Assembly: GCA_028287395.1 (NCBI GenBank)
Contig: JAQBPR010000104.1
Location: 23,413-87,412 of the forward strand
Direction of reading: 5' to 3'
DNA from: Bacilli bacterium
GTDB taxonomy: Bacteria; Bacillota; Bacilli; Paenibacillales; NBRC-103111
Length of the DNA: 64,000 bases
Both the position numbers and the translations under genes were made by a program. The notes beneath the pieces are model-generated. The model saw nothing but the letters and a program-made list of their open reading frames with translations, had not been told where the DNA came from and searched no databases. Below, piece by piece: positions 51,865-61,450 of the stretch; the stretch's first letter is position 1, and each line of letters starts with the position of its first letter.

Positions 51865-51887
51865 CATTATATGATGAAAGAAGGACC

Positions 51888-52469
51888 ATGACTTTGATCG
51901 ATATTGTTCTTGGTCGCATGGGGAGGGATAACTGGATGGGGACCTATACTAGAATTTGGCTTACGCTGATCTGTTCGGTATGTATCGCGCTTTTATTAAC
52001 GTGGATTGTTCAAGGGGATAGCCCAGATACGGGGAAGGCTATGAATACAACGGCTTATCCGCAAGGGAAACAGCTCTCCGAAGATAATATTGTGGATTAT
52101 ATCTCCAAACTGCCTTTGCAATTAAAGATTACTAAGGTAAGCTGGCAGCAGTCCATTTTATCGATTGACTTACTTTCTCAGCCCGGAAATACCGTGGAAT
52201 CCATGGTGTATCATGATTTATTCGAATTATCGCAATTTGGCTTGCGGCGTGTTTCTAATGTGAATCAAGTGTTAGTACGCGTGATGGAAAAAAAAGAAAT
52301 ACAAACTAAACATAATGAGTTAATCTTAGCGATGGATTCCAGAAAAGAAAACATCACGGATAAAAATCAAAAAAATGCGGGCTTGAACACAATAAATATG
52401 CAAAAATATTTGCAATCTCACTATCGAATCACGTACACTCAAAAGTGGAAAGAGCAATTTATTGATTAG
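51888..52469 (+). CDS. Single-span membrane protein of unknown function
   Basis: The 193-residue protein has one membrane helix (about 25-43) near the N-terminus, after a short soluble segment, and an extracytoplasmic or cytoplasmic domain of about 145 residues with no cysteine motifs. AAGAAGGA precedes the ATG. It lies between mtrB and hepS, and I see no homologue in the B. subtilis order. Function unknown. Confidence 0.65.
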   Translation: MTLIDIVLGRMGRDNWMGTYTRIWLTLICSVCIALLLTWIVQGDSPDTGKAMNTTAYPQGKQLSEDNIVDYISKLPLQLKITKVSWQQSILSIDLLSQPGNTVESMVYHDLFELSQFGLRRVSNVNQVLVRVMEKKEIQTKHNELILAMDSRKENITDKNQKNAGLNTINMQKYLQSHYRITYTQKWKEQFID

Positions 52470-52518
52470 TTCCAAGCTTCCTTTTATGATATAATGATTA
52501 GCTATTGGAGGCATACTT

Positions 52519-53373
52519 ATGAACCCTTTTCGCATCTCAGACATGACAAAACCTTATATGGAATATGATATGATTCAAATTCATACAGACTTGCCCAATT
52601 TTCCGGAATTCAGGGCTAGACTGTTATTGGCTTTTTTACATAAAGAAGACCAATTGAATGAAAATAATGAGCTTTATACACTTGCAACCTCGCTGGTCCA
52701 AATGGGGTTGGATACACACGATATGGTGCCTGTTTCAAATCAACAAAAGGAAAAAAAAGAGGCGCGCGCTCGTCAATTAAAGGTGCTGGCTGGTGATTAT
52801 TTCAGCTCGCGTTTTTACAATATCCTTTCACAATCGGGTCAAATTGAAATGATCAAACAGTTATCATTTGCCATCTGCGAAGTCAATCGGATGAAAATGT
52901 CTTTATATTTGCAAATCAAACAGTTAAAAATAACTGCGGATGACTACATTTTGCAAGCTGCGAATATTAAGATGCAGCTTTTCCTTTCCTTCCAAAAATT
53001 AATGGAGGGTAAATTATTGCTGAGTTGGCCTGAGATTTTACGCGGATTTACACACTGCGAGGTCATAATAGAAGAAATTGAGCGAAGCGAAAGCATGCAG
53101 AACTTTCATGGCGGCTGGGCTTTTTGGCACATTTTTAAATTAGCTAACAAGGAAGAAAAAAAACAGCTGCAAACGGCTGATGCAGACAAGCTTAAACCAT
53201 TGCTGCTTAAATACAATATCCTATTCCAACTTTATCTGATGCTGGAAATAGAAATTAATCATATGTTAACGCAAATCCGGCAATTAGATTCGGATAAATT
53301 AAAGCAAGAATTAGTGCAGATTTGCGAACCCTTTACAAACTATTTAGCAAAGCTGCAAGCAGTTAAAGAATGA
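52519..53373 (+). CDS. hepS: Heptaprenyl diphosphate synthase component I
   Basis: HepS is the regulatory, non-catalytic subunit of the enzyme that makes the C35 side chain of menaquinone. The 284 residues contain mostly helices and no aspartate-rich motif, as expected. Position between mtrB and menG and the pairing with hepT downstream are the main support; the N-terminus and length fit the family. Confidence 0.86.
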   Translation: MNPFRISDMTKPYMEYDMIQIHTDLPNFPEFRARLLLAFLHKEDQLNENNELYTLATSLVQMGLDTHDMVPVSNQQKEKKEARARQLKVLAGDYFSSRFYNILSQSGQIEMIKQLSFAICEVNRMKMSLYLQIKQLKITADDYILQAANIKMQLFLSFQKLMEGKLLLSWPEILRGFTHCEVIIEEIERSESMQNFHGGWAFWHIFKLANKEEKKQLQTADADKLKPLLLKYNILFQLYLMLEIEINHMLTQIRQLDSDKLKQELVQICEPFTNYLAKLQAVKE

Positions 53374-53388
53374 GGTGAACTACTAAAC

Positions 53389-54093
53389 ATGAAGTCAAAA
53401 GAGGAATTTGTCCATTCTGTTTTTGAAAGCATAGCGCCAAAATACGATTTGATGAACAATATTTTGAGTTTCCGCCGCCATAAATATTGGCGTAAGTTTA
53501 CAATGCGTAAGATGAATGTCCAAGAAGGTCAAACGGCGATTGATCTTTGCTGCGGAACCTGCGATTGGACAATCAGTCTCGCGCAAGAAAGCAAAAAAGG
53601 CAAGATTGTTGGACTCGATTTCAGTCAAAACATGCTTGATTATGGGGCTTGCAAAATGCAGGAGCAAGGGTTGGAAAAGCAAATAACACTCGTTCGCGGC
53701 AACGCAATGAGTCTTCCATACGAAGACAATTCATTTGATTATGCAACCATTGGTTTTGCGCTTCGCAATGTTCCCGATTTAATTCAAGTTTTAAAAGAAA
53801 TGCAGCGCGTAGTTAAGCCCGGCGGCAAAATAGTTTCCTTGGAATTATCCAAACCTACTTGGCAGCCTTTCAAAGCGATTTATTATTTTTATTTCCAAAG
53901 AGTGTTGCCCTTACTTGGTAAGTTGATTGTAAAAAGCTACGAGCAATATAAATGGTTACCAGAATCACTAATTCAATTTCCCAATCATAAGCAGTTGGCT
54001 GAAATTTTTCAAAGTGTGGGTTTAACTGAAGTTGAGGCCTATCCGTTAACAGGTGGAATTGCCGCATTGCATATCGGAGTGAAAGCAAAATAA
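53389..54093 (+). CDS. menG: Demethylmenaquinone methyltransferase
   Basis: MenG (UbiE family) performs the last, SAM-dependent methylation to menaquinone. The 234 residues have YDLMNNILSFRRHKYWR at the N-terminus, the SAM motif DLCCGTCDWTISLA and LRNVPDLIQVLKEM-x-RVVKPGGK. GAGGTGAA precedes the ATG. It lies between hepS and the ubiA-type prenyltransferase. Confidence 0.95.
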   Translation: MKSKEEFVHSVFESIAPKYDLMNNILSFRRHKYWRKFTMRKMNVQEGQTAIDLCCGTCDWTISLAQESKKGKIVGLDFSQNMLDYGACKMQEQGLEKQITLVRGNAMSLPYEDNSFDYATIGFALRNVPDLIQVLKEMQRVVKPGGKIVSLELSKPTWQPFKAIYYFYFQRVLPLLGKLIVKSYEQYKWLPESLIQFPNHKQLAEIFQSVGLTEVEAYPLTGGIAALHIGVKAK

Positions 54094-54114
54094 CAGCGGG
54101 GGAAGAGTGAGAAC

Positions 54115-54981
54115 GTGCTAAAAAAGTTTAAAATTTTTTTAGAAATGATTAAATTTGAACATACATTGTTTGCATTGCCTTTTGCTTATATGGGTGCCAT
54201 TCTTGGTTCTATGGTGCTGAATAACATACTGCCTCATTGGTCACAAATTGGCTGGATTACTTTGGCGATGGTAGGGGCAAGAAGTGCTGCAATGGGTCTT
54301 AATCGTGTTGTCGATAAAGTGATCGATGCTAAAAATCCGCGTACAGCAGGCAGAGCTATTCCCGCCGGACTCTTATCTTCAAAAGAAGTTTTGCTTTTTA
54401 TTGTCATTGCTTTTATTGTGCTGTTTGTTGCGACGTCCCAATTAAATACCTTATGCATGAAATTGCTGCCCCTTGCAGTTTTTTTTCTTGTGTTTTATTC
54501 GTATACGAAACGATTTACTTGGGCATGTCATTTAATATTGGGATTAACGATTGCGTTAGCCCCTTTAGGAGGATGGGTGGCAGTTACTGGGAAAATCGAT
54601 GGAATTTCATTAATATTTTATTTTACCGTCGCTTTCTGGACTGCGGGATTTGATATTATTTATGCTTGTCAGGACATTGATTTTGACCGCAAAGAGGGCC
54701 TATATTCGATTCCTAGTCGTTTCGGTATTGCTAAGGCGCTAATCATTGCTAAATTTTTTCACTTCTTAACGGCTGTTGGCTTCATGAGCTTATATTTTCT
54801 GACGGATCTTAGTTGGGTTTATTTTGCCGGTATCATATTAGCTTACTTAATCTTGATTTATGAACATCGTCTTGTCTCACCTAAAGACCTTTCAAAGCTG
54901 AATACGGCATTTTTTACGATGAACGGTGTGCTTAGCGTCCTTGTATTTGCTTTTACCTGGATTGATATGGTGGTGCGTTGA
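54115..54981 (+). CDS. ubiA: UbiA-like prenyltransferase (probable MqnP role)
   Basis: The 288-residue membrane protein carries the two aspartate-rich motifs of UbiA enzymes, NRVVDKVIDAKNPRTAGR and CQDIDFDRKEGLYSIP, and multiple membrane helices. In bacteria with the futalosine pathway a UbiA-like enzyme prenylates 1,4-dihydroxy-6-naphthoate; adjacency to ubiX and mqnA supports that role. The start is GTG with GGGGGAAGAGTGAG upstream. Confidence 0.88.
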   Translation: MLKKFKIFLEMIKFEHTLFALPFAYMGAILGSMVLNNILPHWSQIGWITLAMVGARSAAMGLNRVVDKVIDAKNPRTAGRAIPAGLLSSKEVLLFIVIAFIVLFVATSQLNTLCMKLLPLAVFFLVFYSYTKRFTWACHLILGLTIALAPLGGWVAVTGKIDGISLIFYFTVAFWTAGFDIIYACQDIDFDRKEGLYSIPSRFGIAKALIIAKFFHFLTAVGFMSLYFLTDLSWVYFAGIILAYLILIYEHRLVSPKDLSKLNTAFFTMNGVLSVLVFAFTWIDMVVR

Positions 54982-54983
54982 CC

Positions 54984-55583
54984 ATGGAAAAACCTTGGGT
55001 AGTTGGCATAACAGGTGCCAGCGGTGTCATTTATGGGATCCGACTTTGTGAGTTCATGCTATCTGCAGGCAAAACGGTGCATTTACTCGTGACCGATGCA
55101 GGCTGGCGAGTTATCCGAGATGAGCTTGGTTGGGATGTAACCCGTCGTCAAGAAGCTTTAGAGCAACACTTCAATCAACGAACGGGAACGTTGATTTATC
55201 ATCCCATTCAAGATATCGGCGCCAGTGTGGCCAGTGGTTCCTTTCGTACGGAAGGCATGATTATTATGCCTTGCTCCATGGGGACGTTATCAGCTATTGC
55301 CCATGGCGCTTCGGACAACCTGCTGGAGAGGACCGCAGATGTTGTCCTTAAAGAAGGTAGACCACTTATTATGGTTCCGCGAGAAACGCCGCTGCATACA
55401 ATACATTTGGAAAACATGCTAACCTTGACTCGAATCGGTGTGAAAATGATTCCAGCGATGCCTGCCTTTTATTATCAACCGCAAACGATGGACGAGCTGA
55501 TTGATTTTCTCGTGGGCAAAGTATTAGATAGTATCGATATAGAGCATAATTTGTACAGAAGATGGGGAGAAACGAAGGCATGA
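54984..55583 (+). CDS. ubiX: UbiX flavin prenyltransferase
   Basis: UbiX makes the prenylated FMN cofactor used by UbiD decarboxylases. The 199 residues have the flavin motif GITGASGVIYGIRLCE, SFRTEGMIIMPCSMGTLSAIA and the PRETPLHTIHLENM region. ATG 54984 is preferred; an in-frame TTG at 54978 overlaps the ubiA stop. In the futalosine pathway it partners with UbiD-type decarboxylases; no UbiD is in the window. Confidence 0.93.
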   Translation: MEKPWVVGITGASGVIYGIRLCEFMLSAGKTVHLLVTDAGWRVIRDELGWDVTRRQEALEQHFNQRTGTLIYHPIQDIGASVASGSFRTEGMIIMPCSMGTLSAIAHGASDNLLERTADVVLKEGRPLIMVPRETPLHTIHLENMLTLTRIGVKMIPAMPAFYYQPQTMDELIDFLVGKVLDSIDIEHNLYRRWGETKA

Positions 55584-56440
55584 ATAAAAAACAGCCTATT
55601 CGGATTGGGAGAATTAATTACGCGAATGTTTGGCCGATTTTTTATCATTTTCCACATAGTGAATTTACAGGTGAAGTTGAATTCATCAAGCAAGTGCCTA
55701 CCCATTTAAATCAAGCTATGGCAAAAGGCGAAATAGACATGGGTCCTATTTCCTCATTTGCCTATGGCGAAAATTTTGAAGATTATGTTTTATTTCCAGA
55801 TTTATCGGTCAGTGCGTTCGGTGCAGTTCAATCGATTTTATTGTTTCATCTACAGCCTATTTCTGAGTTAGGACAAGGTACGGTAGCACTTCCAACTACA
55901 TCGGCAACATCGGTTAATTTATTGAAAATTTTATTGGCCAAATTTAGTGGGGTTCGTCCTCGTTATCAGTATGCATCTCCATCATTGGATGATATGATGG
56001 AGCAAAACGATGCCGCATTATTGATTGGAGACGATGCGATTCGAGCGCAGTGGCGTATCCATCCTTATAAGGTAATGGATTTGGGTGAAATGTGGCGGAG
56101 AGCGACAGGGAAATGGATGTCATTCGCAGTTTGGGCGGTACGCAAGCAAATTGTGCAGCAGCAGCCTGAGCTTGTTGCCCGCATTTATCGAGCGTTTTTG
56201 GAAAGCAAACATAAAAGCTTGCAGGACATAAGTCCAATGGTTCAAGACGCTCAAGAAACCATCGGCGGCAATGTATCGTATTGGCAGCGGTATTTTACCC
56301 AGTTAAATTATGATTTTGCTGCGAAACAATGGGAAGGTCTGCAGCTTTATTATGATTACGCTTTTGAATTGGGGCTTTTAAAACATAAAGTAGCGATCCA
56401 AATATGGCATGATAAATCTGCGATACAGGTGAAAGAATGA
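55580..56440 (+). CDS. mqnA: Chorismate dehydratase MqnA
   Basis: MqnA converts chorismate to 3-enolpyruvyl-benzoate, the first step of the futalosine menaquinone pathway. The 286 residues start with the family segment IRIGRINYANVWPIFYHF and continue with GPISSFAYG and LIGDDAIRAQW. The ATG at 55580 overlaps the ubiX stop (ATGA); the upstream ATG at 55562 is not needed. Its own stop overlaps hepT, so the series is translationally coupled. Confidence 0.93.
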   Translation: MNKKQPIRIGRINYANVWPIFYHFPHSEFTGEVEFIKQVPTHLNQAMAKGEIDMGPISSFAYGENFEDYVLFPDLSVSAFGAVQSILLFHLQPISELGQGTVALPTTSATSVNLLKILLAKFSGVRPRYQYASPSLDDMMEQNDAALLIGDDAIRAQWRIHPYKVMDLGEMWRRATGKWMSFAVWAVRKQIVQQQPELVARIYRAFLESKHKSLQDISPMVQDAQETIGGNVSYWQRYFTQLNYDFAAKQWEGLQLYYDYAFELGLLKHKVAIQIWHDKSAIQVKE

Positions 56441-57411
56441 AAATTTTAGATATTTACGCTAGATTGAAAAAAGACATGAATTACATAGAAAGAGAACTGG
56501 AAAAAAGCATTTATTCGGATTATACGATTATGCGTGAAACGTCAGCTCATTTGCTTAAAGCGGGGGGTAAACGGATTCGTCCTGTTTTTGTGCTGCTATC
56601 TGGTCAATTCAATGATTACAGTCTGGAGCAATTAAAACACATCGCTGTTCCAATGGAGCTAATTCATATGGCTACCTTAGTTCATGATGATGTGATTGAC
56701 GATGCCGATACGCGACGAGGACAATTGACCGTAAAATCGAAATGGGACAATCGAATTGCGATGTATACGGGTGACTATATTTTTGCTAAAGCATTGGGAG
56801 TGGTGACTCAATTATCGAATCCAACCGTGCATCAAATTATGTCTAAAGCGATCGTAGAAATGTGCATCGGAGAGATGGAACAAATTCGCTTCTTTTTTCA
56901 TACAGGACAAACCGTTCGTGATTATTTATTGCGAATTAAACGAAAAACTGCTTTGTTAATTGCGATTAGCTGCCAATTGGGCGCGATTGCGGCAAATGCG
57001 CCAAAATCGATTTCGCAAAAACTTTATCTTTTTGGCTATAATGTAGGGATGGCATTCCAAATCCGCGATGACATTCTGGATCTTTGTGGTACAGAACAGC
57101 AAATTGGAAAACCCCCAGGCAGCGATATAAAGCAAGGCAATATGACGATCCCGATTATATTTGCTCTACAAGAGCCACAGTTGCGTGAAGCATTACTTAA
57201 GGAAATTGAGCGAATTCATGTACTGGACGGACAGACCAATGTGGATACTTTTGTGCGGATGATCCGAGATAGCAGAGGAATCGCTCGAGCAGAGGCTATG
57301 GCTGCACGCTACATTGAAAAAGCCATTGCAGCACTTACAGACCTGCCAGATATTCAAGCAAAGCAGGATTTGGTGCGAATCGCCCATTTTGTGGGAAATC
57401 GTTCTTACTAA
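56437..57411 (+). CDS. hepT: Heptaprenyl diphosphate synthase component II
   Basis: HepT is the catalytic subunit of the C35 prenyl diphosphate synthase. The 324 residues have both aspartate-rich motifs, HDDVIDDADTRRG near residue 87 and QIRDDILDL near 208, and a GGKRIRPVFVLL motif. It overlaps mqnA by four bases. The catalytic residues are intact. Confidence 0.95.
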   Translation: MKILDIYARLKKDMNYIERELEKSIYSDYTIMRETSAHLLKAGGKRIRPVFVLLSGQFNDYSLEQLKHIAVPMELIHMATLVHDDVIDDADTRRGQLTVKSKWDNRIAMYTGDYIFAKALGVVTQLSNPTVHQIMSKAIVEMCIGEMEQIRFFFHTGQTVRDYLLRIKRKTALLIAISCQLGAIAANAPKSISQKLYLFGYNVGMAFQIRDDILDLCGTEQQIGKPPGSDIKQGNMTIPIIFALQEPQLREALLKEIERIHVLDGQTNVDTFVRMIRDSRGIARAEAMAARYIEKAIAALTDLPDIQAKQDLVRIAHFVGNRSY

Positions 57412-57439
57412 CTATTAAAAAATAAGGGGTTGAACAAAG

Positions 57440-57883
57440 ATGGAAAGAACGTTTTTGATGCTTAAACCAGATGCTGTACAACGCGGATTAATTGGAGAAG
57501 TGGTGAAACGGTTTGAAAACAAAGGCTTTCAATTGATTGCTAGTAAATTGCTTGTTATTTCAAAGGAACAAGCGGAGTTCCATTATGCTGAACATATCGG
57601 GAAGCCTTTTTATGAAAGGTTGTTTGGCTTCATTATTTCGGGTCCGGTATTTGCGATGGTATGGCAAGGTGATCAAGTGATTGCCTTGGCTAGAGGTTTA
57701 ATTGGCAAGACGAGTGCGATTGACGCTTTACCTGGAACGATTCGCGGAGATTACGCTTTGCGTACAGAGATGAATTTAATTCATGGCTCTGATTCCAAAG
57801 AAAGTGCAGAAAGGGAAATCGGCAACATCTTCAAACCTGAAGAAATCATCCAATATGAAAAAACGATAGCAAAGTGGGTGTAG
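57440..57883 (+). CDS. ndk: Nucleoside diphosphate kinase
   Basis: Ndk balances nucleoside triphosphates. The 147 residues include MLKPDAVQRGLIGEV, the phosphate loop GTIRGDYAL and the active histidine in NLIHGSDSKESAEREI. The usual NPA/NPAE segment reads KTSAIDA, a modest change. Same order as B. subtilis (hepT-ndk-cheR). Confidence 0.96.
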   Translation: MERTFLMLKPDAVQRGLIGEVVKRFENKGFQLIASKLLVISKEQAEFHYAEHIGKPFYERLFGFIISGPVFAMVWQGDQVIALARGLIGKTSAIDALPGTIRGDYALRTEMNLIHGSDSKESAEREIGNIFKPEEIIQYEKTIAKWV

Positions 57884-57887
57884 CCAC

Positions 57888-58670
57888 ATGGGTGAGGATG
57901 AGGATTTCGCTTATTTTGTTAAGAAAATAAAAGAGTTAACTACCATAGATTTGAACCAGTATAAAGAAGCTCAGATGAGACGAAGGCTGACCACTTTACG
58001 AACTAAAAAAGGTTTTCCGACTTTTGCGACCTATTTCGAAGCCATTGCCAAAAGCCGCGAATTGCTCTATGAATTTTTGGATCGTATGACTATCAATGTT
58101 TCGGAGTTTTGGCGCAATGCGAATCGTTGGGAAATGCTTGAAAAAAAGTTCATTCCGGAAATGCTGCAGCGTAACCGTCGGCTTAAATGCTGGAGTGCAG
58201 CTTGCTCTACAGGTGAAGAGCCTTATACGCTTGCAATGATTATTGCTGAAACACGCGGCGGCCTGCAGGATATTCAATTGTCGGCAACGGATATTGATGA
58301 CGGAGCATTGGAAAAAGCGCGCAATGGCGTTTATCTGGATCGTTCCATTCGCGATGTTCCTGTAAGTTATTTAAAAAAATACTTTAAGCAAGACGGTATC
58401 ATTTATAGTGTAACGGATGATCTAAAACGTGCAGTGAAATTTCAAAAACAAAACTTATTACTTGATATATTCGAGCCAAATCATGATTTAATCGTCTGCA
58501 GAAATGTGATGATTTATTTTACGGAGGAAGCCAAGCATTTGCTTTATCAAAAATTCGCCCAAGCATTAAGACCAGGTGGAATTCTATTTGTCGGAAGTAC
58601 GGAGCAAATCTTCTCGCCAGGTCAATATATGCTGGAAGCAGCGGACACTTTTTTTTATCGAAAGAAATAA
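57888..58670 (+). CDS. cheR: Chemotaxis methyltransferase CheR
   Basis: CheR methylates glutamates on chemoreceptors with SAM. The 260 residues have an N-terminal helical CheR domain and the SAM-binding segment KCWSAACSTGEEPYTLAM, then DLIVCRNVMIYF and PGGILFVGSTE. It starts four bases after the ndk stop. It fits a flagellated, chemotactic cell with PilZ and HD-GYP proteins. Confidence 0.96.
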   Translation: MGEDEDFAYFVKKIKELTTIDLNQYKEAQMRRRLTTLRTKKGFPTFATYFEAIAKSRELLYEFLDRMTINVSEFWRNANRWEMLEKKFIPEMLQRNRRLKCWSAACSTGEEPYTLAMIIAETRGGLQDIQLSATDIDDGALEKARNGVYLDRSIRDVPVSYLKKYFKQDGIIYSVTDDLKRAVKFQKQNLLLDIFEPNHDLIVCRNVMIYFTEEAKHLLYQKFAQALRPGGILFVGSTEQIFSPGQYMLEAADTFFYRKK

Positions 58671-58719
58671 TATTCCGTGAATAACCATTTCCATATATTC
58701 CTATACTAAGCGTAAGCTC

Positions 58720-58790
58720 AAGTTTTCTTAAGAAAACTTAGATTATGCTTTCGGAGCGAGTTTTGCAAAGAACGCAAAACTTTAGGAGGG
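58720..58790 (+). repeat. Dispersed hairpin repeat, copy 3 (tandem hairpins)
   Basis: A perfect 20-base palindrome AAGTTTTCTTAAGAAAACTT (58720-58739) is followed by TATGCTTTCGGAGCG (58744 on) and a second hairpin AGTTTTGC/GCAAAACT with loop AAAGAAC, then TTTAGGAGGG, the ribosome site of the next small gene. It matches the copies at 22400 and 35839. Confidence 0.75.
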
Positions 58791-58796
58791 TAATAT

Positions 58797-58961
58797 ATGG
58801 ATAAGCGAAAGGTAATTACGGCCTATCGTAGAGGGTTTATTACGATTCATGAATGCGCGCAAATTTTAGGAATAGACTCGCTTAAGATTTTGGAAATGGT
58901 TAACGATCCCCAAAAGGATGAACCACCAGATTCTTTTCGTAAGCAATCGATAAATGGTTAA
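58797..58961 (+). CDS. 54-residue helix-turn-helix-like small protein
   Basis: ATG 58797 follows TTAGGAGGG six bases upstream. The protein starts MDKRKVITAYRRGFITIHE, a pattern typical of short helix-turn-helix segments, with ECAQILGIDSLKILEMV after it. It has no membrane helix. Its ribosome site is the tail of the repeat element at 58720. I do not recognise the family; the HTH reading is an inference. Confidence 0.55.
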   Translation: MDKRKVITAYRRGFITIHECAQILGIDSLKILEMVNDPQKDEPPDSFRKQSING

Positions 58962-58997
58962 GTTGATCGAAAATGTTCACATTTATTTTCGATCAAC
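58962..58997 (+). terminator. Hairpin after the small gene
   Basis: A 13-bp stem GTTGATCGAAAAT with its complement, but the tail (TTCATTGT) has few Ts. It may be a terminator or a stable 3' end. Confidence 0.5.
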
Positions 58998-59018
58998 TTC
59001 ATTGTAAAACATCGGGTA

Positions 59019-59057
59019 GCGTCTTTTATTCGTATCTTGCGAAAAAAGGACGCTTTT
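59019..59057 (+). terminator. Terminator upstream of aroC
   Basis: Imperfect stem with GCGTC/GACGC base and TTCG/GCGAA inner pairs, then TTTT. Confidence 0.6.
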
Positions 59058-59091
59058 GTGTTGTCTCGACCGCTATACTCCGTCTATTTTC

Positions 59092-59120
59092 TTGTCAAAA
59101 TAGGAGAGCTATACTATAAT
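59092..59120 (+). promoter_or_regulatory. Sigma-A promoter of the aro operon
   Basis: TTGTCA at 59092-59097, a 17-base spacer and perfect TATAAT at 59115-59120; about 68 bases before aroC. The 226-base gap before aroC otherwise holds the two terminators listed. Confidence 0.8.
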
Positions 59121-59187
59121 TAGCACATAAAAGCGCTAAAGCGTTTGAGGAACGTCATAGGAATGGGTATGAATTAGGGGGATTTAA

Positions 59188-60351
59188 ATGAGATATTTAA
59201 CAGCCGGAGAAACACATGGACCACAGCTTACTGCGATTATTGAAGGAATGCCAAGTAATCTGCAAATTAGCGCAGAACAGATAAATGTTCAATTGCATCG
59301 TCGTCAAAAAGGCTATGGTCGCGGTTTGCGGATGCAAATTGAGAAAGACACTGTGAATATAGTAGGTGGCGTCCGCCACGGTAAATCCACTGGAGCTCCA
59401 ATCGCGCTAGTCGTTGAAAACAACGATTGGAAGCATTGGACCAAGGTTATGAGCATTGAACCTGTAGAGGAAGATAACGAAGGACGTCGCAGAGTGCATC
59501 GTCCACGTCCTGGACACGCTGATTTAAACGGTGGTTTAAAGTACAATCAAAAGGATCTACGAAACATATTAGAGCGTTCGAGTGCGCGTGAAACGACGGC
59601 CCGTGTTGCTTGTGGAGCCGTAGCTATCCAATTGCTTGCTGAGTTTGGAATTAAAGTTGCGGGACAAGTGCTTCGGATCGGTGAAGTTGTTGCGCAAAGA
59701 TCGGATTTGCCTGCAGAGGAATTGCTTCGTTTAACCGAAGAATCTCCGGTACGTGTCGTAGATAAGGAAGCTGAGCGTCTAATGATTGCTGCGATTGATG
59801 CTGCTAAAGAAGACGGGGATACGTTAGGTGGAATTATTGAAGTCATTGTTGAAGGAGCGCCTGTGGGATTGGGAAGCCATGTACAATGGGATCGCAAGCT
59901 GGATGGGCGAATTGCGCAAGCCGTGCTCTCTATCCAAGCTTTTAAAGGTGTTGAGTTTGGGATTGGTTTTGAAGCAGCCAAACAAAGAGGCTCTAAGGTA
60001 CATGATGAAATTATGTACACTGAGGAGCAAGGGTTTTATCGCGCATCGAATCGCGCAGGCGGTTTTGAAGGCGGCATGACCACAGGCGAGCCTATTGTAG
60101 TGCGAGGTGTAATGAAGCCGATTTCGACGCTGTATAAAGCACTGCAAAGCGTAGATATTGACACAAAGGAAGCTTTTACTGCGCAGGTAGAACGTTCTGA
60201 CACTTGTGCAGTTCCCGCTGCTGGAGTGATCATGGAAAATGTGGTGGCTTGGGAAGTTGCACAAGCATTTTTAGAGAAATTCGGTGGAGATTCCATTGAG
60301 GAAATTCATGCGAATTTGGCTAATTATAAAGCACAAGTGGAGCGATACTAA
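59188..60351 (+). CDS. aroC: Chorismate synthase
   Basis: This enzyme forms chorismate from EPSP with reduced FMN. (The B. subtilis name is aroF.) The 387 residues have [26 protein letters not shown] segment RPRPGHADL, and [14 protein letters not shown] near residue 130, and the C-terminal [17 protein letters not shown] precedes the ATG. It heads aroC-aroB-aroH. Confidence 0.96.
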   Translation: MRYLTAGETHGPQLTAIIEGMPSNLQISAEQINVQLHRRQKGYGRGLRMQIEKDTVNIVGGVRHGKSTGAPIALVVENNDWKHWTKVMSIEPVEEDNEGRRRVHRPRPGHADLNGGLKYNQKDLRNILERSSARETTARVACGAVAIQLLAEFGIKVAGQVLRIGEVVAQRSDLPAEELLRLTEESPVRVVDKEAERLMIAAIDAAKEDGDTLGGIIEVIVEGAPVGLGSHVQWDRKLDGRIAQAVLSIQAFKGVEFGIGFEAAKQRGSKVHDEIMYTEEQGFYRASNRAGGFEGGMTTGEPIVVRGVMKPISTLYKALQSVDIDTKEAFTAQVERSDTCAVPAAGVIMENVVAWEVAQAFLEKFGGDSIEEIHANLANYKAQVERY

Positions 60352-60352
60352 A

Positions 60353-61447
60353 ATGATGGAATTAAAAGTGGAATTGGGTGAACGCACTTATCCGATTTAT
60401 ATTGGCGAAGGCATTCTGCAAGATATTTCAAGTTTATTTGTCAAGCATCGGATTAGCGAATTATCTCCTGTTTTAATCGTTACAGACGAGCATGTTGCTG
60501 CGGTTCATCTAGAGCGAGTAACACAGCTTTTACAGCTAGGCGGTTTTCAAGTCCATTCATATGTCATAGCCGCTGGAGAAAAATCGAAGTCCTTGACGGT
60601 GTTCGAGGATGTTATAACAGCCGCTTTGGAGGCTGGATTGGATCGTAAATCAACGATTGTTGCACTTGGTGGCGGTGTTGTCGGCGATTTAGCCGGATTT
60701 GTTGCTGCGAGCTATATGCGCGGAATTAAGTTTGTGCAAATTCCAACGACTATTTTGGCGCATGACAGCAGTGTTGGCGGGAAGGTTGCGGTAAACCATC
60801 GTTTAGCGAAAAATATTATTGGGGCATTTCATCAGCCGGAGTTGGTGCTTTACGATATTGCTGCTTTGCGTTCGCTTCCTGAACGCGATGTCATCGCAGG
60901 TTTATCTGAAGTCATTAAGCACGGATTCATTTGGGATGCTAATTTTGTAGCTTGGATTGATCAGAATGCTTGGAAGCTGCTAGCTTTAGATTCTGAAGCG
61001 CTAGAGTTTGCCTTGTATCATGGGTGTCGGATCAAATCTATCGTTGTTTCCCAGGATGAACGAGAAAATGATTTGCGCGCCATATTGAATTTAGGGCATA
61101 CGATTGGTCATGCGTTAGAAGCTGTGGCGAATTACAATGAATTGATGCATGGTGAAGCCATTTCTATTGGGATGGTTGGTGCGGCATTGTTATCTGTTGC
61201 TTTAGGTAACCCCGAGCATATTTATACAGAAACGAAACGAATATTACAGAAGCTTGGATTGCCGACTCAGCTTCCCGTTCATTTTGATAATGAAAAAATT
61301 ATAGCTGCCATGGCGCATGATAAAAAATTCAACGCAGGTCTGATGACTTTTATAATACCAACAGAAATTGGCAAAGTGGAGATTAATCATCAGGTGACCA
61401 TTGATCAAATAAAATCAGTATTAGAACAATTAAAACGGGAGGCGTAA
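60353..61447 (+). CDS. aroB: 3-dehydroquinate synthase
   Basis: AroB makes 3-dehydroquinate from DAHP with NAD+ and a divalent metal. The 364 residues include the NAD-binding GGGVVGDLAGFVAA, the metal-binding HDSSVGGKVAVNH and the histidine motifs GHTIGHALE and HGEAISIGM. The ATG at 60353 lies one base after the aroC stop. Confidence 0.97.
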   Translation: MMELKVELGERTYPIYIGEGILQDISSLFVKHRISELSPVLIVTDEHVAAVHLERVTQLLQLGGFQVHSYVIAAGEKSKSLTVFEDVITAALEAGLDRKSTIVALGGGVVGDLAGFVAASYMRGIKFVQIPTTILAHDSSVGGKVAVNHRLAKNIIGAFHQPELVLYDIAALRSLPERDVIAGLSEVIKHGFIWDANFVAWIDQNAWKLLALDSEALEFALYHGCRIKSIVVSQDERENDLRAILNLGHTIGHALEAVANYNELMHGEAISIGMVGAALLSVALGNPEHIYTETKRILQKLGLPTQLPVHFDNEKIIAAMAHDKKFNAGLMTFIIPTEIGKVEINHQVTIDQIKSVLEQLKREA

Positions 61448-61450
61448 ACG

